64,000 bases of DNA, from contig NZ_JAMXFJ010000001.1 in assembly GCF_025460805.1 (NCBI RefSeq), positions 91,074-155,073 on the forward strand, in the 5' to 3' direction. The number at the start of each line of letters is the position of its first letter. Position 1 is the stretch's first letter. Source of the DNA: Microvirga sesbaniae. Lineage in GTDB: Bacteria; Pseudomonadota; Alphaproteobacteria; Rhizobiales; Beijerinckiaceae. The notes under the pieces are model-generated. The model had not been told where the DNA came from and did not search any database. It saw nothing but the letters and a program-made list of their open reading frames with translations. This document shows, in pieces, positions 9,269 to 18,887 of this stretch. Made by a program: the position numbers and the translations under genes.

Positions 9269-9388
9269 TTACATTTTGGCCGCGGATGCGACAATCCAAA
9301 GGCAGCTGAAGCTGAACGCGAGTGCGACAAGGTTCATGAGATAGGCCAAGGCATCGTTGGCGGGGTGGCGTTTTCCCGTCTGTTCCAT
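9269..9388 (-). CDS. Possible 39-aa single-span membrane protein
   Basis: Small ORF MEQTGKRHPANDALAYLMNL... with one hydrophobic segment (about residues 15-34), ending AAKM. A GAGGAAG ribosome site lies 4 bases before the ATG at 9386-9388. It is convergent with the FAD oxidoreductase (9 bases between stops). The polar head plus one helix is the pattern of small membrane proteins common in Rhizobiales. No function is recognised. Confidence 0.45.
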   Translation of the reverse strand: MEQTGKRHPANDALAYLMNLVALAFSFSCLWIVASAAKM

Positions 9389-9470
9389 CGTGCTTCCTCA
9401 AAAGCCGGAAGGTTCACAATGGGGATAATGCCTGAGCTTGGTGTCTGTCCAGATGGTTAACGGATTATTT

Positions 9471-9562
9471 TAGAGCATCGTGCGCAAAAGTGGGAACCGG
9501 TTTTGCGCGAAAAGATGCTCCACAACAAAAGCTTGAAGCACCGGGCGTGAGATCGATGACAC
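9471..9562 (+). repeat. 92-bp intergenic repeat, copy 1 (inverted copy at 25321-25411)
   Basis: Begins tagagcatcg and contains gcgcaaaagtgggaaccgg followed by a complementary arm, giving a strong hairpin. A diverged copy in reverse orientation lies at 25321-25411 and matches along nearly all its length. It shares the gagcatcg end with the larger CTAG-ended repeat family of the window. The end of copy 1 is 15 bases from the stop of the small exported protein gene. Confidence 0.7.
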
Positions 9563-9576
9563 GTCCGATGCTTGAG

Positions 9577-9888
9577 TCAGCCACCAATTGTGCCGTGGAC
9601 CGTTCCGAAGCGCCGGCTTTCGCAGGTGCAGTCACTGTTCTTGGACAAGGGCTCTGCGATCCAGCACACGCCTTTCGGCGTCGTGCAGGTGGCGCCTTGG
9701 CGCATATCCGCACGGGAGCGTTCGTACGCGCGCAGGCGATGCTCTCGGAAATAGGTGCGCTCCTTTGTGTGGAAGGGGGCGGTCAGATCGGTTTCCGGAA
9801 GCGGCCGCTCGCTGTCGGCTGCCAGCGCAATGGCCGGCGCGAGTGTTCCGGCGAGCAGGATGAGACAGGCGGCGATGGAGGGTTGCAT
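9577..9888 (-). CDS. Small exported cysteine-containing protein, unknown function
   Basis: 103 aa with a clear signal peptide (MQPSIAACLILLAGTLAPAIA, cleavage near ALAAD). The mature part of about 79 residues has four cysteines, with C-TTPKGV-C and C-T-C pairs, suggesting disulfides in the periplasm. ATG at 9886-9888 is chosen because it starts the signal peptide; the frame is open further upstream. No family recognised. Confidence 0.6.
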   Translation of the reverse strand: MQPSIAACLILLAGTLAPAIALAADSERPLPETDLTAPFHTKERTYFREHRLRAYERSRADMRQGATCTTPKGVCWIAEPLSKNSDCTCESRRFGTVHGTIGG

Positions 9889-9997
9889 GCATGGCTCCCG
9901 CGATGGAATCGGTTCGGTTCCGAGGCCTTTCTCCTCGCACCATCCCTCGCCAGGTGGCAACCCCGGTCGGCCCGAAGGATCGATCACGAAAGTCTGA

Positions 9998-11677
9998 TCA
10001 CAAATAGAAGTCGTTCTTCGACAGCGCGGTCAGGTCTGCGACCTTGATTTTGAAGTCTGCGGATCTGTCGCCGTTCACGTCGCCCGACACGATGCCATCA
10101 GCAAAGCGCAGTTCCCCCGCTTTACCGTGAAACGCAGTCTTGCCGATGAAGTTGAAGGCCTGATTGCCTGCGACCTTGGTGTTGGCATCGATCCCGCGAA
10201 GGTCGATATGGTCCGAGCCGCGGAGGAAATCGGTGATCGTATCCACGGTGGATTTGCGCGAATCACTCATGGCCTGGAAGACGAAGACGTCTGCGCCGCT
10301 TCCTCCGATGAGCAGATCCTTGCCGCTCTGACCATACAGCTTGTCGCTGCCGGACCCGCCTTCGAGCGTATCATTGCCGCCGCGCCCGAAAAGAGAGTCC
10401 TTCCCGTCTTCTCCGCGAATGGCATTGGAAGCACCGTTGCCGTGGAGCATGTCGTTGAACGCGCTGCCGGTCAGGTGCTCGATGCTCTCGTAGGTGTCGC
10501 CCGCGGCATCTGCCCGATTGCCTGAGGGAGATTGAAGATCGGCCGTCACAGCTGCCTTCGCGGTGATGTAGCTCGCCGTGTCCGAGCCGCTTCCGCCACT
10601 GAGAAAGTCGCCGCCACTCCCGCCGATCAGAATGTCATCGTTGCTTTGGCCATAGAGCTTGTCGTCGCCACCACTGCCCTGCAATGTGTTGCTGGCCGTA
10701 TTGCCCTTGATCACATCGCTTGCGGAACCGCCGGAGGCATTTTCGATGAGAGAGCGTTCGCTGGCCTGATAAAGGAATGCGTTGGCGATGTTGCCGGCAG
10801 CGAGTTTCGATCCGTCCCAATATAGTTTTGCGCGCTGCTCCTGGGATGTGATCGTCCAGGCTCCAGGCTCGAGATCGATGGAAAGCCCGGTGGTGTAATT
10901 GCCGAAGTTGTACGTATCGATGCCGCCGCCGTCCCAGATAGTCAGCAGAATCCGATTGCCGCCGGGGGCACCCTGGCCAACGCCATTGATGAACATCTCG
11001 CCCGTCGTGGGGCTCCAGGCATAGCTCGTGTCGCCACCGTTCAACCCGTAATTCGCACCATACATGTGCTGGATAGCGGCGATGTCGTACATCATGAGGG
11101 CCTGGGGATAGCCCCAGGTCTCGTTGGTGTAGCCCGTGCCGGTCGAAGCGCCCGCGTAGGAGCGGTAACTCATCACGGTGTATTCCAGGCTGTCTCGATC
11201 AAGGGGCATGTTGCCCTCATGCGAATGCTCAAGCCCAAGGGCGTGCCCGATCTCATGCATGATCGTGAGGTAGGCATAGTTGCCCTTCGCCGGGCTTGCG
11301 TAGCTGCGGCTGGAATTGTTGAGCCAGACATCGCCGCCTGTCGCGTCGGTTGTCGGAAAATAGGCCCAGGCCGTGCTGGGCACGTCCGATTGCGCGAACC
11401 GCAGATCGGCGGAAGACGTGCCGGCTCCGCTCTGCTCCTGGAAGGTCAGATTGCTGACTGCCGCGTAGAGATACAATGCGGAGCGCGCAATGGCCTGCTG
11501 GGCATCGTTGAATGCGCCAAAACCCTTCGCGGTTTCGCCGCCCCCGTAGGACGATCCGTAAGAGGCGGCCGTTGCGGGAAAGCTATAAGTCAGATTGCTC
11601 GGTACCCATTTCATCGTACCGAGAACAGCATCGATGTAAGCATTTCCCGTGGGATTGTACGTTTCGACAGCAGGCAT
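9998..11677 (-). CDS. Serralysin-like M10 metalloprotease with RTX calcium-binding repeats
   Basis: 559-aa extracellular protease. The zinc site is HEIGHALGLEH at residues 141-151, with the Met-turn VMSY at 168-171, both diagnostic for M10B metzincins. About residues 320-470 hold RTX nonapeptides (GGXGXDXLX type, for example GGSGSDKLYGQSG), which bind calcium and form a beta-roll. It ends in a typical C-terminal secretion domain (KNDFYL). There is no N-terminal signal peptide, as expected for type I secretion. No type I secretion genes are in the window, so the exporter must be elsewhere. A palindrome lies about 160 bases upstream. Confidence 0.9.
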   Translation of the reverse strand: MPAVETYNPTGNAYIDAVLGTMKWVPSNLTYSFPATAASYGSSYGGGETAKGFGAFNDAQQAIARSALYLYAAVSNLTFQEQSGAGTSSADLRFAQSDVPSTAWAYFPTTDATGGDVWLNNSSRSYASPAKGNYAYLTIMHEIGHALGLEHSHEGNMPLDRDSLEYTVMSYRSYAGASTGTGYTNETWGYPQALMMYDIAAIQHMYGANYGLNGGDTSYAWSPTTGEMFINGVGQGAPGGNRILLTIWDGGGIDTYNFGNYTTGLSIDLEPGAWTITSQEQRAKLYWDGSKLAAGNIANAFLYQASERSLIENASGGSASDVIKGNTASNTLQGSGGDDKLYGQSNDDILIGGSGGDFLSGGSGSDTASYITAKAAVTADLQSPSGNRADAAGDTYESIEHLTGSAFNDMLHGNGASNAIRGEDGKDSLFGRGGNDTLEGGSGSDKLYGQSGKDLLIGGSGADVFVFQAMSDSRKSTVDTITDFLRGSDHIDLRGIDANTKVAGNQAFNFIGKTAFHGKAGELRFADGIVSGDVNGDRSADFKIKVADLTALSKNDFYL

Positions 11678-11835
11678 GATTCTTCAAACGGATAGAGCAG
11701 AAATGATGAAGGCGAACATTCGCACGGCGATCGGCCGACGAACCGAAAGCAGGGCGGTGTTTGAAGGGTAACCTAAGGCCCTTCCAAAAGACTTAAGCTT
11801 GGCAGAGGAACCCGTCCGGGACGGGACTGTTACTT

Positions 11836-11848
11836 CATAACTGTTATG
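11836..11848. promoter_or_regulatory. 13-bp perfect palindrome upstream of the RTX protease
   Basis: CATAACTGTTATG is perfectly symmetric around the central T and lies about 160 bases before the protease start codon on the opposite strand. It could be an operator. The rest of 11678-12091 shows no gene. Confidence 0.3.
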
Positions 11849-12091
11849 ATGTTCTGATCCGAGCCCCGACGAGATTCGTTTGACTGGTTTGATCTCGCGC
11901 GAATGAGTCGCTCCGGGAGCTATAGGCAGTTTCCGGCCTTATCGAAAGCAGATGTGTTTGGCTGCCGGCTCGTTCGACAACATGCCGCAGGGCATTGCTC
12001 ATGGCATGCCGCTTCCGAGCTCCAAGCCTGTCTTCTCAGGCGGGCCCTGACGGCTTCCTGGAGAAAACACCCGTCCCGGTCTGAAGACGGC

Positions 12092-12157
12092 GAGCGCATC
12101 GTGCGGACGAAAGCGGGCCGCCGGCGCGGCCCTCTGGGTCACGTCCGATGCGCTAGG
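12092..12157. repeat. CTAG-ended palindromic repeat, short copy
   Basis: Partial member of the repeat family: gagcgcatcgtgcggacg at one end and gggtcacgtccgatgcgctag at the other. Its terminal CTAG contains the TAG stop of the ORF on the minus strand at 12153-12419. Confidence 0.6.
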
Positions 12158-12419
12158 AGGGGAGGCGGTTGCCCCGTTTGACCGAGGTTCGGTGGATACC
12201 CGGTTCGAAGCGGATCTGCGGTTCGAGGGGTGGCGCGGCGACCCTGACGGCCTTTCCGCCCTTCGTCTTACCCCGCTCCGTGATGGCCTCCTGAGCAAGG
12301 AGGCGGATGTCTTCCAGCCGCCACTCCTCGCTCAACCAGGATCGGCCAATCACTTTGAGGATTTTCTCAAGGGTTGCGTATGGATCGACGACTCCGGGCG
12401 CATCGGCCATGTTTTTCAT
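12153..12419 (-). CDS. Hypothetical protein, 88 aa
   Basis: Begins MKNMADAPGVVDPYATLEKI and is charged, with a predicted helical middle (WRLEDIRLLAQEAITERG) and a basic tail. The ATG at 12417-12419 follows GGGGGA at a good distance; an upstream in-frame ATG lacks such a site. Its stop codon is the terminal TAG of an intergenic repeat. I recognise no family. Codon use is normal for the window, which supports it being real. Confidence 0.5.
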   Translation of the reverse strand: MKNMADAPGVVDPYATLEKILKVIGRSWLSEEWRLEDIRLLAQEAITERGKTKGGKAVRVAAPPLEPQIRFEPGIHRTSVKRGNRLPS

Positions 12420-13174
12420 GATTTCCCCCATATGCCGAAGGTTTTCCTTCAGTCATTTTGGTCGGAACGCCTGCGAACAAGACATTTCCTCAGACAAGTA
12501 TTGCAAAGCTGCCGCGCTAAAGAAACTGCACTTTCGGACAGGATCCGGGGAATGATTCGGAGCTTGGGCGGGAGCCGGGTGCGGGCAGGTTTTGAGCCCT
12601 GCGTTTCGCCCGTCGCGGGAGCCCGAGACCACCTGGTATCAGATTGGTAACATTGACGACACCGGGGCCCGACACGGGACGGCGGTTTCGCCGGCATCAT
12701 CCCCCAACCGCGGCAGATGACGACCAGCGTGGACGATACGAGGGAGCGGAAAAGAACAGAATATCGCTGGTGGTGCGGTTCAGCCCAAGGTCGAGAGGGG
12801 AGGCCAATTCACCGGCTCCCGCGGCGTGATCGCCTCGCCGCCGCTCGCTGTTGATACTCTGTCGTGGAGGAGTTGACGGTTCTGCCACCGAAGCGGCCCC
12901 GACTCGGACCAGGGTCATACCGTTACATCGGAACTTGACGATATCCCGGACTGCGCTGCACTTGCGTCGGCCCGCTTCCGAACAGCAAAATCCGGTGTCG
13001 CACAGGAAAATGCTTGACGGTGCTGGTTGCTGAACCAGTCATCAGCCCTAAAACCTGCGGTTAACTCTAACCTCGATGATGGCGACGGAGCCTCGGATCG
13101 CGTAGCGGGAAGACAGGCCTCTGCAGGTCTGAACCGGATCTACCGGCTGGGCTGAACTATTCTCACTGGAGGCT
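12420..13174. other. Gene-free stretch of 755 bases
   Basis: Between the 88-aa ORF and the MFS gene. Several short frames are open but none has a ribosome site plus plausible protein features. The last 150 bases should hold the promoter of the quinol oxidase operon; I see no clear operator. Confidence 0.5.
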
Positions 13175-14527
13175 ATGACCCAGATGACGATGGATCAGGT
13201 TCAAGGGTCACATTCATCCTCCACGCCCCTTGAGCGCGACGCGCGCTTGGCGTCCACCGATCACAAGGTTGCTCCAAGCGAGATCGCCATCGGGGTGATC
13301 ATCGGTCGCGCTGCGGAATATTTCGACTTTTTCGTCTTTGCCATCGCCTCGGTGGTGGTGTTCCCAAAGGTGTTCTTCCCCTTCGCGGAACCTGTGACGG
13401 CAACGCTTTATTCGTTCGCCATGTTCTCATTGGCCTTTGTCGCCCGGCCGGTCGGTTCGATCATCTTCACGGCGATCGACCGCCGCCATGGCCGGGGCGT
13501 CAAGCTGACCATCGCGCTGTTTCTGCTCGGCTTCTCCACCATGGCGATCTCTTTCCTGCCCGGATACGCTCAGATTGGCGCATGGTCCCTGTATCTTCTC
13601 GGTGTTCTGAGAATTGGCCAGGGCCTTGCCCTGGGCGGCGCATGGGACGGGCTTGCATCCCTTCTGGCTCTCAACGCGCCTGTCGAGCGACGAGGCTTCT
13701 ACGCCGCCATACCGCAATTGGGTGCACCACTCGGATTCATGGTTGCCAGCGTGCTGTTCGCGTTCTTTATGCTTAACCTGTCAGAGGCCGATTTTCTGGA
13801 TTGGGGCTGGCGTTATCCGTTCTTTTGCGCCTTCGCCATCAACGTCGTGGCCTTGTTCTCACGCTTGCGGCTCGTCGCGACTGAAGAGTTTTCCCGGCTG
13901 CTCGAACGCCGACGGCTCGAACCGTCTCCCATCCTGCCGCTGATCCGGAACCACGCGGGAGTTCTCCTGGTCGGGGCGCTGATCCCGCTGGCGAGCTTCG
14001 CTCTCTTCCATCTCGTGACCGTCTTTCCCATCAGCTGGATCACTCTGTTCACCGAGCGTTCCGCTGGAGAGTTCCTGATGGTCCAATGCTCCGGCGCCTT
14101 CATCTGTGCGGTCGCGGTCGTCGCTTCCGGGCTGATCGCCGACCAGATCGGACGTCGAAGGCTCCTCCTGATCTCCGCAGGTCTCATTGCCGTCTTCGCG
14201 ATTTGCAGCACCATCGCTCCCTTGATCATCGAGGAGAATGCGATCGGCCAGACGATCTACGTCAATGCCGGCTTTGCGCTTCTCGGCCTATCGTACGGAC
14301 AATCGTCCGGTGCAGTGACGTCGCAGCTCGCGCAGCGATACCGCTATACAGGCGCGGCCCTCACCAATGACCTCGCCTGGCTGCTTGGCGCGGGCTTTGC
14401 GCCGCTGATCGTCCTCTTCCTGTCGGCCCGATACGGTCTTGCTTGCGTCGGCCTGTACCTGCTGTCGGGGGCTGTCACGACCCTCGTGGCGTTGAGCCTG
14501 TCCCGCTCGGAAATCCGTCAGGTCTGA
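13175..14527 (+). CDS. MFS transporter, metabolite:H+ symporter type
   Basis: 450-aa major facilitator with about 12 transmembrane helices. A motif-A-like loop, DRRHGRGVK, follows helix 2/3, and a second, DQIGRRRLL, lies in the second half. This is the sugar/metabolite symporter arrangement of the MHS branch. It precedes the quinol oxidase genes by 68 bases in the same direction, a neighbourhood seen in other Rhizobiales, so it probably belongs to the same operon. It may serve cofactor or substrate uptake for oxidase assembly, but no direct evidence is visible. ATG 13175 follows GGAGG. Confidence 0.8.
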   Translation: MTQMTMDQVQGSHSSSTPLERDARLASTDHKVAPSEIAIGVIIGRAAEYFDFFVFAIASVVVFPKVFFPFAEPVTATLYSFAMFSLAFVARPVGSIIFTAIDRRHGRGVKLTIALFLLGFSTMAISFLPGYAQIGAWSLYLLGVLRIGQGLALGGAWDGLASLLALNAPVERRGFYAAIPQLGAPLGFMVASVLFAFFMLNLSEADFLDWGWRYPFFCAFAINVVALFSRLRLVATEEFSRLLERRRLEPSPILPLIRNHAGVLLVGALIPLASFALFHLVTVFPISWITLFTERSAGEFLMVQCSGAFICAVAVVASGLIADQIGRRRLLLISAGLIAVFAICSTIAPLIIEENAIGQTIYVNAGFALLGLSYGQSSGAVTSQLAQRYRYTGAALTNDLAWLLGAGFAPLIVLFLSARYGLACVGLYLLSGAVTTLVALSLSRSEIRQV

Positions 14528-14595
14528 AGCATGCGGAAGCCGATCGGGATCCATCGGAATACGTCTCGAGGTACGGATCTGCGGGGAATCATGGA

Positions 14596-15828
14596 GTGAC
14601 TGCCCTGGCCAAGTTTCCCACTCAACCGCCCTCTGCACGCCGCCTGCTCACGTCCTGGCGGCGCAGATCTCTCCGTGGTCTCGCCCTGATCGCCGTCGCA
14701 GGGCTTCTCGCCGGATGCGATCTGGTCGTCATGAACCCCTCCGGCGATATCGCGGTTCAGCAGCGTAACCTCATCATTGCATCCACCGCGCTCATGCTTC
14801 TCGTCATCGTGCCGGTGATCGCGCTCACGTTCATTTTCGCATGGCGCTACCGAGCCTCGAACAACGATGCGACCTATGACCCGGACTTCCACCATTCGAC
14901 ACAGCTCGAGGTGGTTATCTGGACGATCCCGCTGCTCATCATCATCGCACTCGGCGCCATGACATGGATCAGCACGCACACGCTCGACCCTTACAGGCCC
15001 CTCGGCCGGATCGCGCCCGGCAAGCCGGTGCCCGCCGACGTGAAGCCCCTGACCGTGGAAGTCGTGGCGCTCGACTGGAAATGGCTGTTCATCTATCCCG
15101 AGTACGGTGTCGCGAGCGTGAACGAGATGGCCGCCCCTGTGAACGCGCCGATCTCCTTCCGGATCACGTCGTCCTCCGTCTGGAACACGTTCTACGTCCC
15201 TGCTCTTGCCGGCATGATCTACGCCATGCCGGCCATGGAGACGAAGCTCCAAGCCGTGATGAACCAGGAAGGGGAGTTCACCGGCCTCTCGGGGATGTAC
15301 AGCGGATCGGGCTTCTCACGCATGAACTTCGGTTTCCTAAGTCTCTCGCCGCAGGGCTTCGACGAGTGGGTGGCAAAGGCCAAGTCGGCCGGAACGCCCC
15401 TGGACCGTGAAGCCTATCTCAAGCTTGAGAAGCCGAGCGAGGAGGAGCCGGTCCGCCAATACGGCTCGGTGGAGGCGGGGCTCTTCGACGCCATCCTGGG
15501 CTTGTGCGTCGCGCCTGGCCAAATGTGCGTGCACGAGATGCATCACATCGACAGGATGGGCGGCGCCGCCGAGGAAAGCGAGGAGAACCGCAAGCGGCTG
15601 GACTACGACGGCCGCCGCCTGGAAAGCGGCACCGAACCGTCCGGCGCGACTTTCCCGGCCTCCGGCCGCGCGCCCAGGAGTCTCGAAGAGCCCCAGGGCG
15701 TGATGCCGCGCGATCAACCCGGCGAAGGACCGAACGACCGAGGGCAGGGTACGGCCCCGCCCGGTGCCGGCAGTGGTCCCGCGCCGTCCCAACTGAACCC
15801 TCGACCTGCCGACCCCCACCAGCACTGA
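14596..15828 (+). CDS. cyoA: Cytochrome bo-type ubiquinol oxidase subunit II
   Basis: 410 aa, a lipoprotein with lipobox LLAGC (C41), two membrane helices (about 58-82 and 105-125) and a periplasmic cupredoxin domain. The CuA-binding cysteines and histidines of cytochrome c oxidases are absent, as in quinol oxidases. It continues for about 90 residues past the normal CyoA end in a proline/glycine-rich, charged tail ending PHQH; the Escherichia coli protein has 315 aa. The start is taken as GTG 14596. The frame is open upstream into the MFS gene, but those residues are not protein-like. First of cyoABCD. Confidence 0.85.
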   Translation: MTALAKFPTQPPSARRLLTSWRRRSLRGLALIAVAGLLAGCDLVVMNPSGDIAVQQRNLIIASTALMLLVIVPVIALTFIFAWRYRASNNDATYDPDFHHSTQLEVVIWTIPLLIIIALGAMTWISTHTLDPYRPLGRIAPGKPVPADVKPLTVEVVALDWKWLFIYPEYGVASVNEMAAPVNAPISFRITSSSVWNTFYVPALAGMIYAMPAMETKLQAVMNQEGEFTGLSGMYSGSGFSRMNFGFLSLSPQGFDEWVAKAKSAGTPLDREAYLKLEKPSEEEPVRQYGSVEAGLFDAILGLCVAPGQMCVHEMHHIDRMGGAAEESEENRKRLDYDGRRLESGTEPSGATFPASGRAPRSLEEPQGVMPRDQPGEGPNDRGQGTAPPGAGSGPAPSQLNPRPADPHQH

Positions 15829-15845
15829 TCCGGACGGGCATCCGC

Positions 15846-17849
15846 ATGTTCTCGAACTCAGATCTCAGCCAACTCCTCTTCGGGCGCTTGTCGCTCGAAG
15901 CCATTCCCTACCATGAGCCGATCCTGCTCGGGACCTTCATCGTCGTGGCCTTGGGCGGCCTGGGGCTCGTCGGCGCGATCACCTGGTATGGGCAGTGGGG
16001 CTATCTCTGGCGGGAATGGTTCACGAGCGTCGACCACAAGAAGATCGGCATCATGTACGTCATCCTAGCGATCGTGATGCTGCTGCGCGGCTTCGCCGAC
16101 GCCGTCATGATGATCACGCAGAAGGCGTTGTCGGTCGGCGCGGCGGAGGGATATCTTCCGCCGCACCATTATGACCAGGTCTTCACGGCCCATGGCTCGA
16201 TCATGATCTTTTTCATGGCGATGCCCTTCGTGACCGGCGTCATGAACTACATCATGCCGTTGCAGATCGGCGCGCGTGACGTGGCCTTCCCGTTTCTCAA
16301 CAACTTCAGCTTCTGGATGACGGCCGGAGGGGCCGTTCTCACGATGATGTCCCTGTTCGTGGGGGAGTTCTCGCGAGCCACCTGGCTCGCCTACCCGCCG
16401 CTGTCGGGCGCCGCCTACAGCCCCGGTGTCGGGGTCGATTACTACATATGGGGGCTTCAGATCGCGGGTGTCGGAACCACGCTGTCCGGCATCAACCTGA
16501 TCGCAACCATCGTGAAGATGCGCGCTCCCGGTATGACGATGATGAAGCTGCCGGTCTTCACCTGGACGACGCTGGCCAGCAACGCCATCATCGTCACGAT
16601 CTTTCCGGTTCTGACCGCAACCTTGGTGCTCCTCGCGCTCGATCGTTACGTGGGAACGCGCTTCTTCACGAACGATTTCGGCGGCAACTCGATGCTGTAC
16701 ATGAACCTCATCTGGATCTGGGGGCATCCGGAGGTCTACGTCCTCATCCTGCCTGCCTTCGGGATCTATTCCGAGGTCGTCTCGACCTTTTGCAGCAAGC
16801 GGCTGTTCGGCTACACGTCGATGGTCTATGCCACGATGGTGATCGCTCTCGTGTCCTGGCTGGTTTGGCTGCACCACTTCTTCACCATGGGAGCCGGCGC
16901 CAACGTCAACGCCTTCTTCGGGATCACGACGATGATCATCTCCATCCCGACCGGAGCGAAGGTGTTCAACTGGCTCTTCACCATGTACCGGGGCAAGATC
17001 CGGTTCGAGACGCCGTTCATCTGGGTCATAGGCTTCATCCCGACCTTCGTGATCGGCGGCCTGACCGGCGTGTTGCTGGCCGTGCCGCCCGCCGATTTCG
17101 TCCTGCACAACAGCCTGTTCCTGGTCGCTCACTTTCACAACGTCATTATCGGCGGCGTCGTGTTCGGCCTGCTTGCAGGGGTCCAGTATTGGTTCCCGAA
17201 GGCTTTCGGCTACAAGCTCGACCCATTCTGGGGAAAAGTCTCGTTCTGGTGCTGGCTGGTCGGCTTCTGGACCACGTTCACGCCGATCTACATCCTGGGG
17301 CTCATGGGCGTGACCCGGCGGACCCAGCACTTCGAGGATCCGGCCGTCCAGCCCTACCTGACAATCGCCGCGATCGGCGTTTTCATCATCATGGCGGGGA
17401 TCGCGGCATTCGTGTTCCAGCTCTTCATCAGCTATGTTCGGCGTGAGAAGCTGCACGACCTCACGGGTGACCCCTGGGGCGGGCGAACGCTCGAATGGTC
17501 GACGACTTCGCCGCCTCCGCCCTACAACTTCGCCTTCACGCCCGTGGTCCACGATCTGGATGCGTGGTGGGACATGAAGAAGCGCGGCTATGACCATCCC
17601 TTGGAGGGGTTCAGGCCGATCCACATGCCCAAGAACACGGGCACAGGCGTCATTCTGGCCGGATTGAGCACCGTCCTGGGCTTTGCCTTGGTCTGGTATA
17701 TCTGGTGGCTGGCCGCCCTCTCGTTCGTCGCTCTCATCGCGACGGCCATCGTCCACACGTTCAATTACAACCGGGATTACTTTATTCCGGCCGAGGAGGT
17801 CGTCCGAATTGAAGGCCAGAGAATGGCCCAGCCCGCAGGAGGGGCTTGA
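15846..17849 (+). CDS. cyoB: Cytochrome bo-type ubiquinol oxidase subunit I
   Basis: 667-aa haem-copper oxidase catalytic subunit, close to the 663 aa of Escherichia coli CyoB. It carries the low-spin haem ligand in [10 protein letters not shown], the CuB ligand and cross-linked tyrosine in [10 protein letters not shown], the CuB pair in WLHHFFTMG, and the high-spin and low-spin haem ligands in [11 protein letters not shown]. It oxidises ubiquinol, reduces oxygen to water and pumps protons across the inner membrane. It starts 17 bases after cyoA. Confidence 0.95.
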   Translation: MFSNSDLSQLLFGRLSLEAIPYHEPILLGTFIVVALGGLGLVGAITWYGQWGYLWREWFTSVDHKKIGIMYVILAIVMLLRGFADAVMMITQKALSVGAAEGYLPPHHYDQVFTAHGSIMIFFMAMPFVTGVMNYIMPLQIGARDVAFPFLNNFSFWMTAGGAVLTMMSLFVGEFSRATWLAYPPLSGAAYSPGVGVDYYIWGLQIAGVGTTLSGINLIATIVKMRAPGMTMMKLPVFTWTTLASNAIIVTIFPVLTATLVLLALDRYVGTRFFTNDFGGNSMLYMNLIWIWGHPEVYVLILPAFGIYSEVVSTFCSKRLFGYTSMVYATMVIALVSWLVWLHHFFTMGAGANVNAFFGITTMIISIPTGAKVFNWLFTMYRGKIRFETPFIWVIGFIPTFVIGGLTGVLLAVPPADFVLHNSLFLVAHFHNVIIGGVVFGLLAGVQYWFPKAFGYKLDPFWGKVSFWCWLVGFWTTFTPIYILGLMGVTRRTQHFEDPAVQPYLTIAAIGVFIIMAGIAAFVFQLFISYVRREKLHDLTGDPWGGRTLEWSTTSPPPPYNFAFTPVVHDLDAWWDMKKRGYDHPLEGFRPIHMPKNTGTGVILAGLSTVLGFALVWYIWWLAALSFVALIATAIVHTFNYNRDYFIPAEEVVRIEGQRMAQPAGGA

Positions 17850-17853
17850 GCCG

Positions 17854-18480
17854 ATGCATGAGACGACGCCCCCACCGGGCGCCACGGCGCCCGTCTTCTA
17901 CGAGCAGGAAGAGCACGCCCACGGGGATGGAGGCACGCTGTTCGGCTTCTGGATCTACCTGATGGGGGACAGCCTCATCTTCGCGGTTCTGTTCGCGACC
18001 TATGGCGTACTCGGCCGCAACTACGCAGCGGGACCGTCGGGGGCCGACCTGTTCGATCTGCGGCTCGTCGCCGTCAACACGAGTCTCTTGCTGCTGTCCT
18101 CGATCACGTATGGCTTCGCCATGCTGGAGATGGACAGGGATCGGATCAGGCAGACCCTCGCCTGGTTGGCGGTCACGGGTCTGTTCGGAGCCGCCTTCGT
18201 CGGGATCGAGCTTTATGAGTTCTCGCACTTGATCAGCGAGGGCGCGACGCCCCAGCGCAGTGCGTTCCTGTCCTCGTTCTTCGCCCTGGTGGGAACACAC
18301 GGACTGCATGTGACATTCGGCATCCTGTGGCTCATCACGCTGATGGTCCAGGTGCGCCGGCGTGGGCTGATCCTGGAGAATCAGCGCCGGCTCATGTGCC
18401 TCTCCATGTTCTGGCACTTCCTCGACGTGGTCTGGATCGGCGTCTTCACCTTCGTTTATCTGATAGGGGTCATGCGATGA
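17854..18480 (+). CDS. cyoC: Cytochrome bo-type ubiquinol oxidase subunit III
   Basis: 208 aa with five membrane helices, matching the roughly 204-aa CyoC. The N-terminus reads [23 protein letters not shown], where the last part is the conserved start of helix 1 in subunit III. It starts 4 bases after cyoB and its stop overlaps the cyoD start (ATGA at 18477-18480), so translation is coupled. Confidence 0.93.
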   Translation: MHETTPPPGATAPVFYEQEEHAHGDGGTLFGFWIYLMGDSLIFAVLFATYGVLGRNYAAGPSGADLFDLRLVAVNTSLLLLSSITYGFAMLEMDRDRIRQTLAWLAVTGLFGAAFVGIELYEFSHLISEGATPQRSAFLSSFFALVGTHGLHVTFGILWLITLMVQVRRRGLILENQRRLMCLSMFWHFLDVVWIGVFTFVYLIGVMR

Positions 18481-18887
18481 GCGAGGTCGCCGAACCCGGG
18501 GCTGCCGGAGAGCCGCACGGCAAAAGCCAGGTGCACGGGGAGCATCACGCCCACGGCGCCCAGGGTACGTTCAGAAGCTACATGACGGGTTTCATCCTGT
18601 CCGTCATCCTCACGGCCATTCCGTTCTGGCTCGTGATGGGCGACGTGCTGGGCGACGCGCGCACGACGAGCATCGTCGTCATCGCGCTGGCTGCGGCACA
18701 GATCGTCGTCCATATGATCTATTTCCTGCACATGAACACGAAGTCGGAGGGCGGCTGGACCTTTCTGGCCCTGTTGTTCACCCTCATTCTTGTCGTCATC
18801 ACGCTGGTTGGCTCGATATGGGTTATGTACCACATGGACCAGAACATGATGCCGATGTCGCCGCACGAGGCGCTGCAGCGGCCCTGA
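18477..18887 (+). CDS. cyoD: Cytochrome bo-type ubiquinol oxidase subunit IV
   Basis: 136 aa with three membrane helices, containing the typical [12 protein letters not shown] stretch. The N-terminal 30 residues are longer than in Escherichia coli (109 aa total) and histidine-rich ([17 protein letters not shown]), which could bind metal, though that is inference. Overlaps cyoC by 4 bases and the SURF1 gene by about 70. Confidence 0.9.
   Translation: MSEVAEPGAAGEPHGKSQVHGEHHAHGAQGTFRSYMTGFILSVILTAIPFWLVMGDVLGDARTTSIVVIALAAAQIVVHMIYFLHMNTKSEGGWTFLALLFTLILVVITLVGSIWVMYHMDQNMMPMSPHEALQRP

Noticed and set aside
16065..17885. Long open frame (606 codons) antisense to cyoB
   Set aside because: cyoB is certain from its haem and copper ligands; the opposite frame has only shadow composition.
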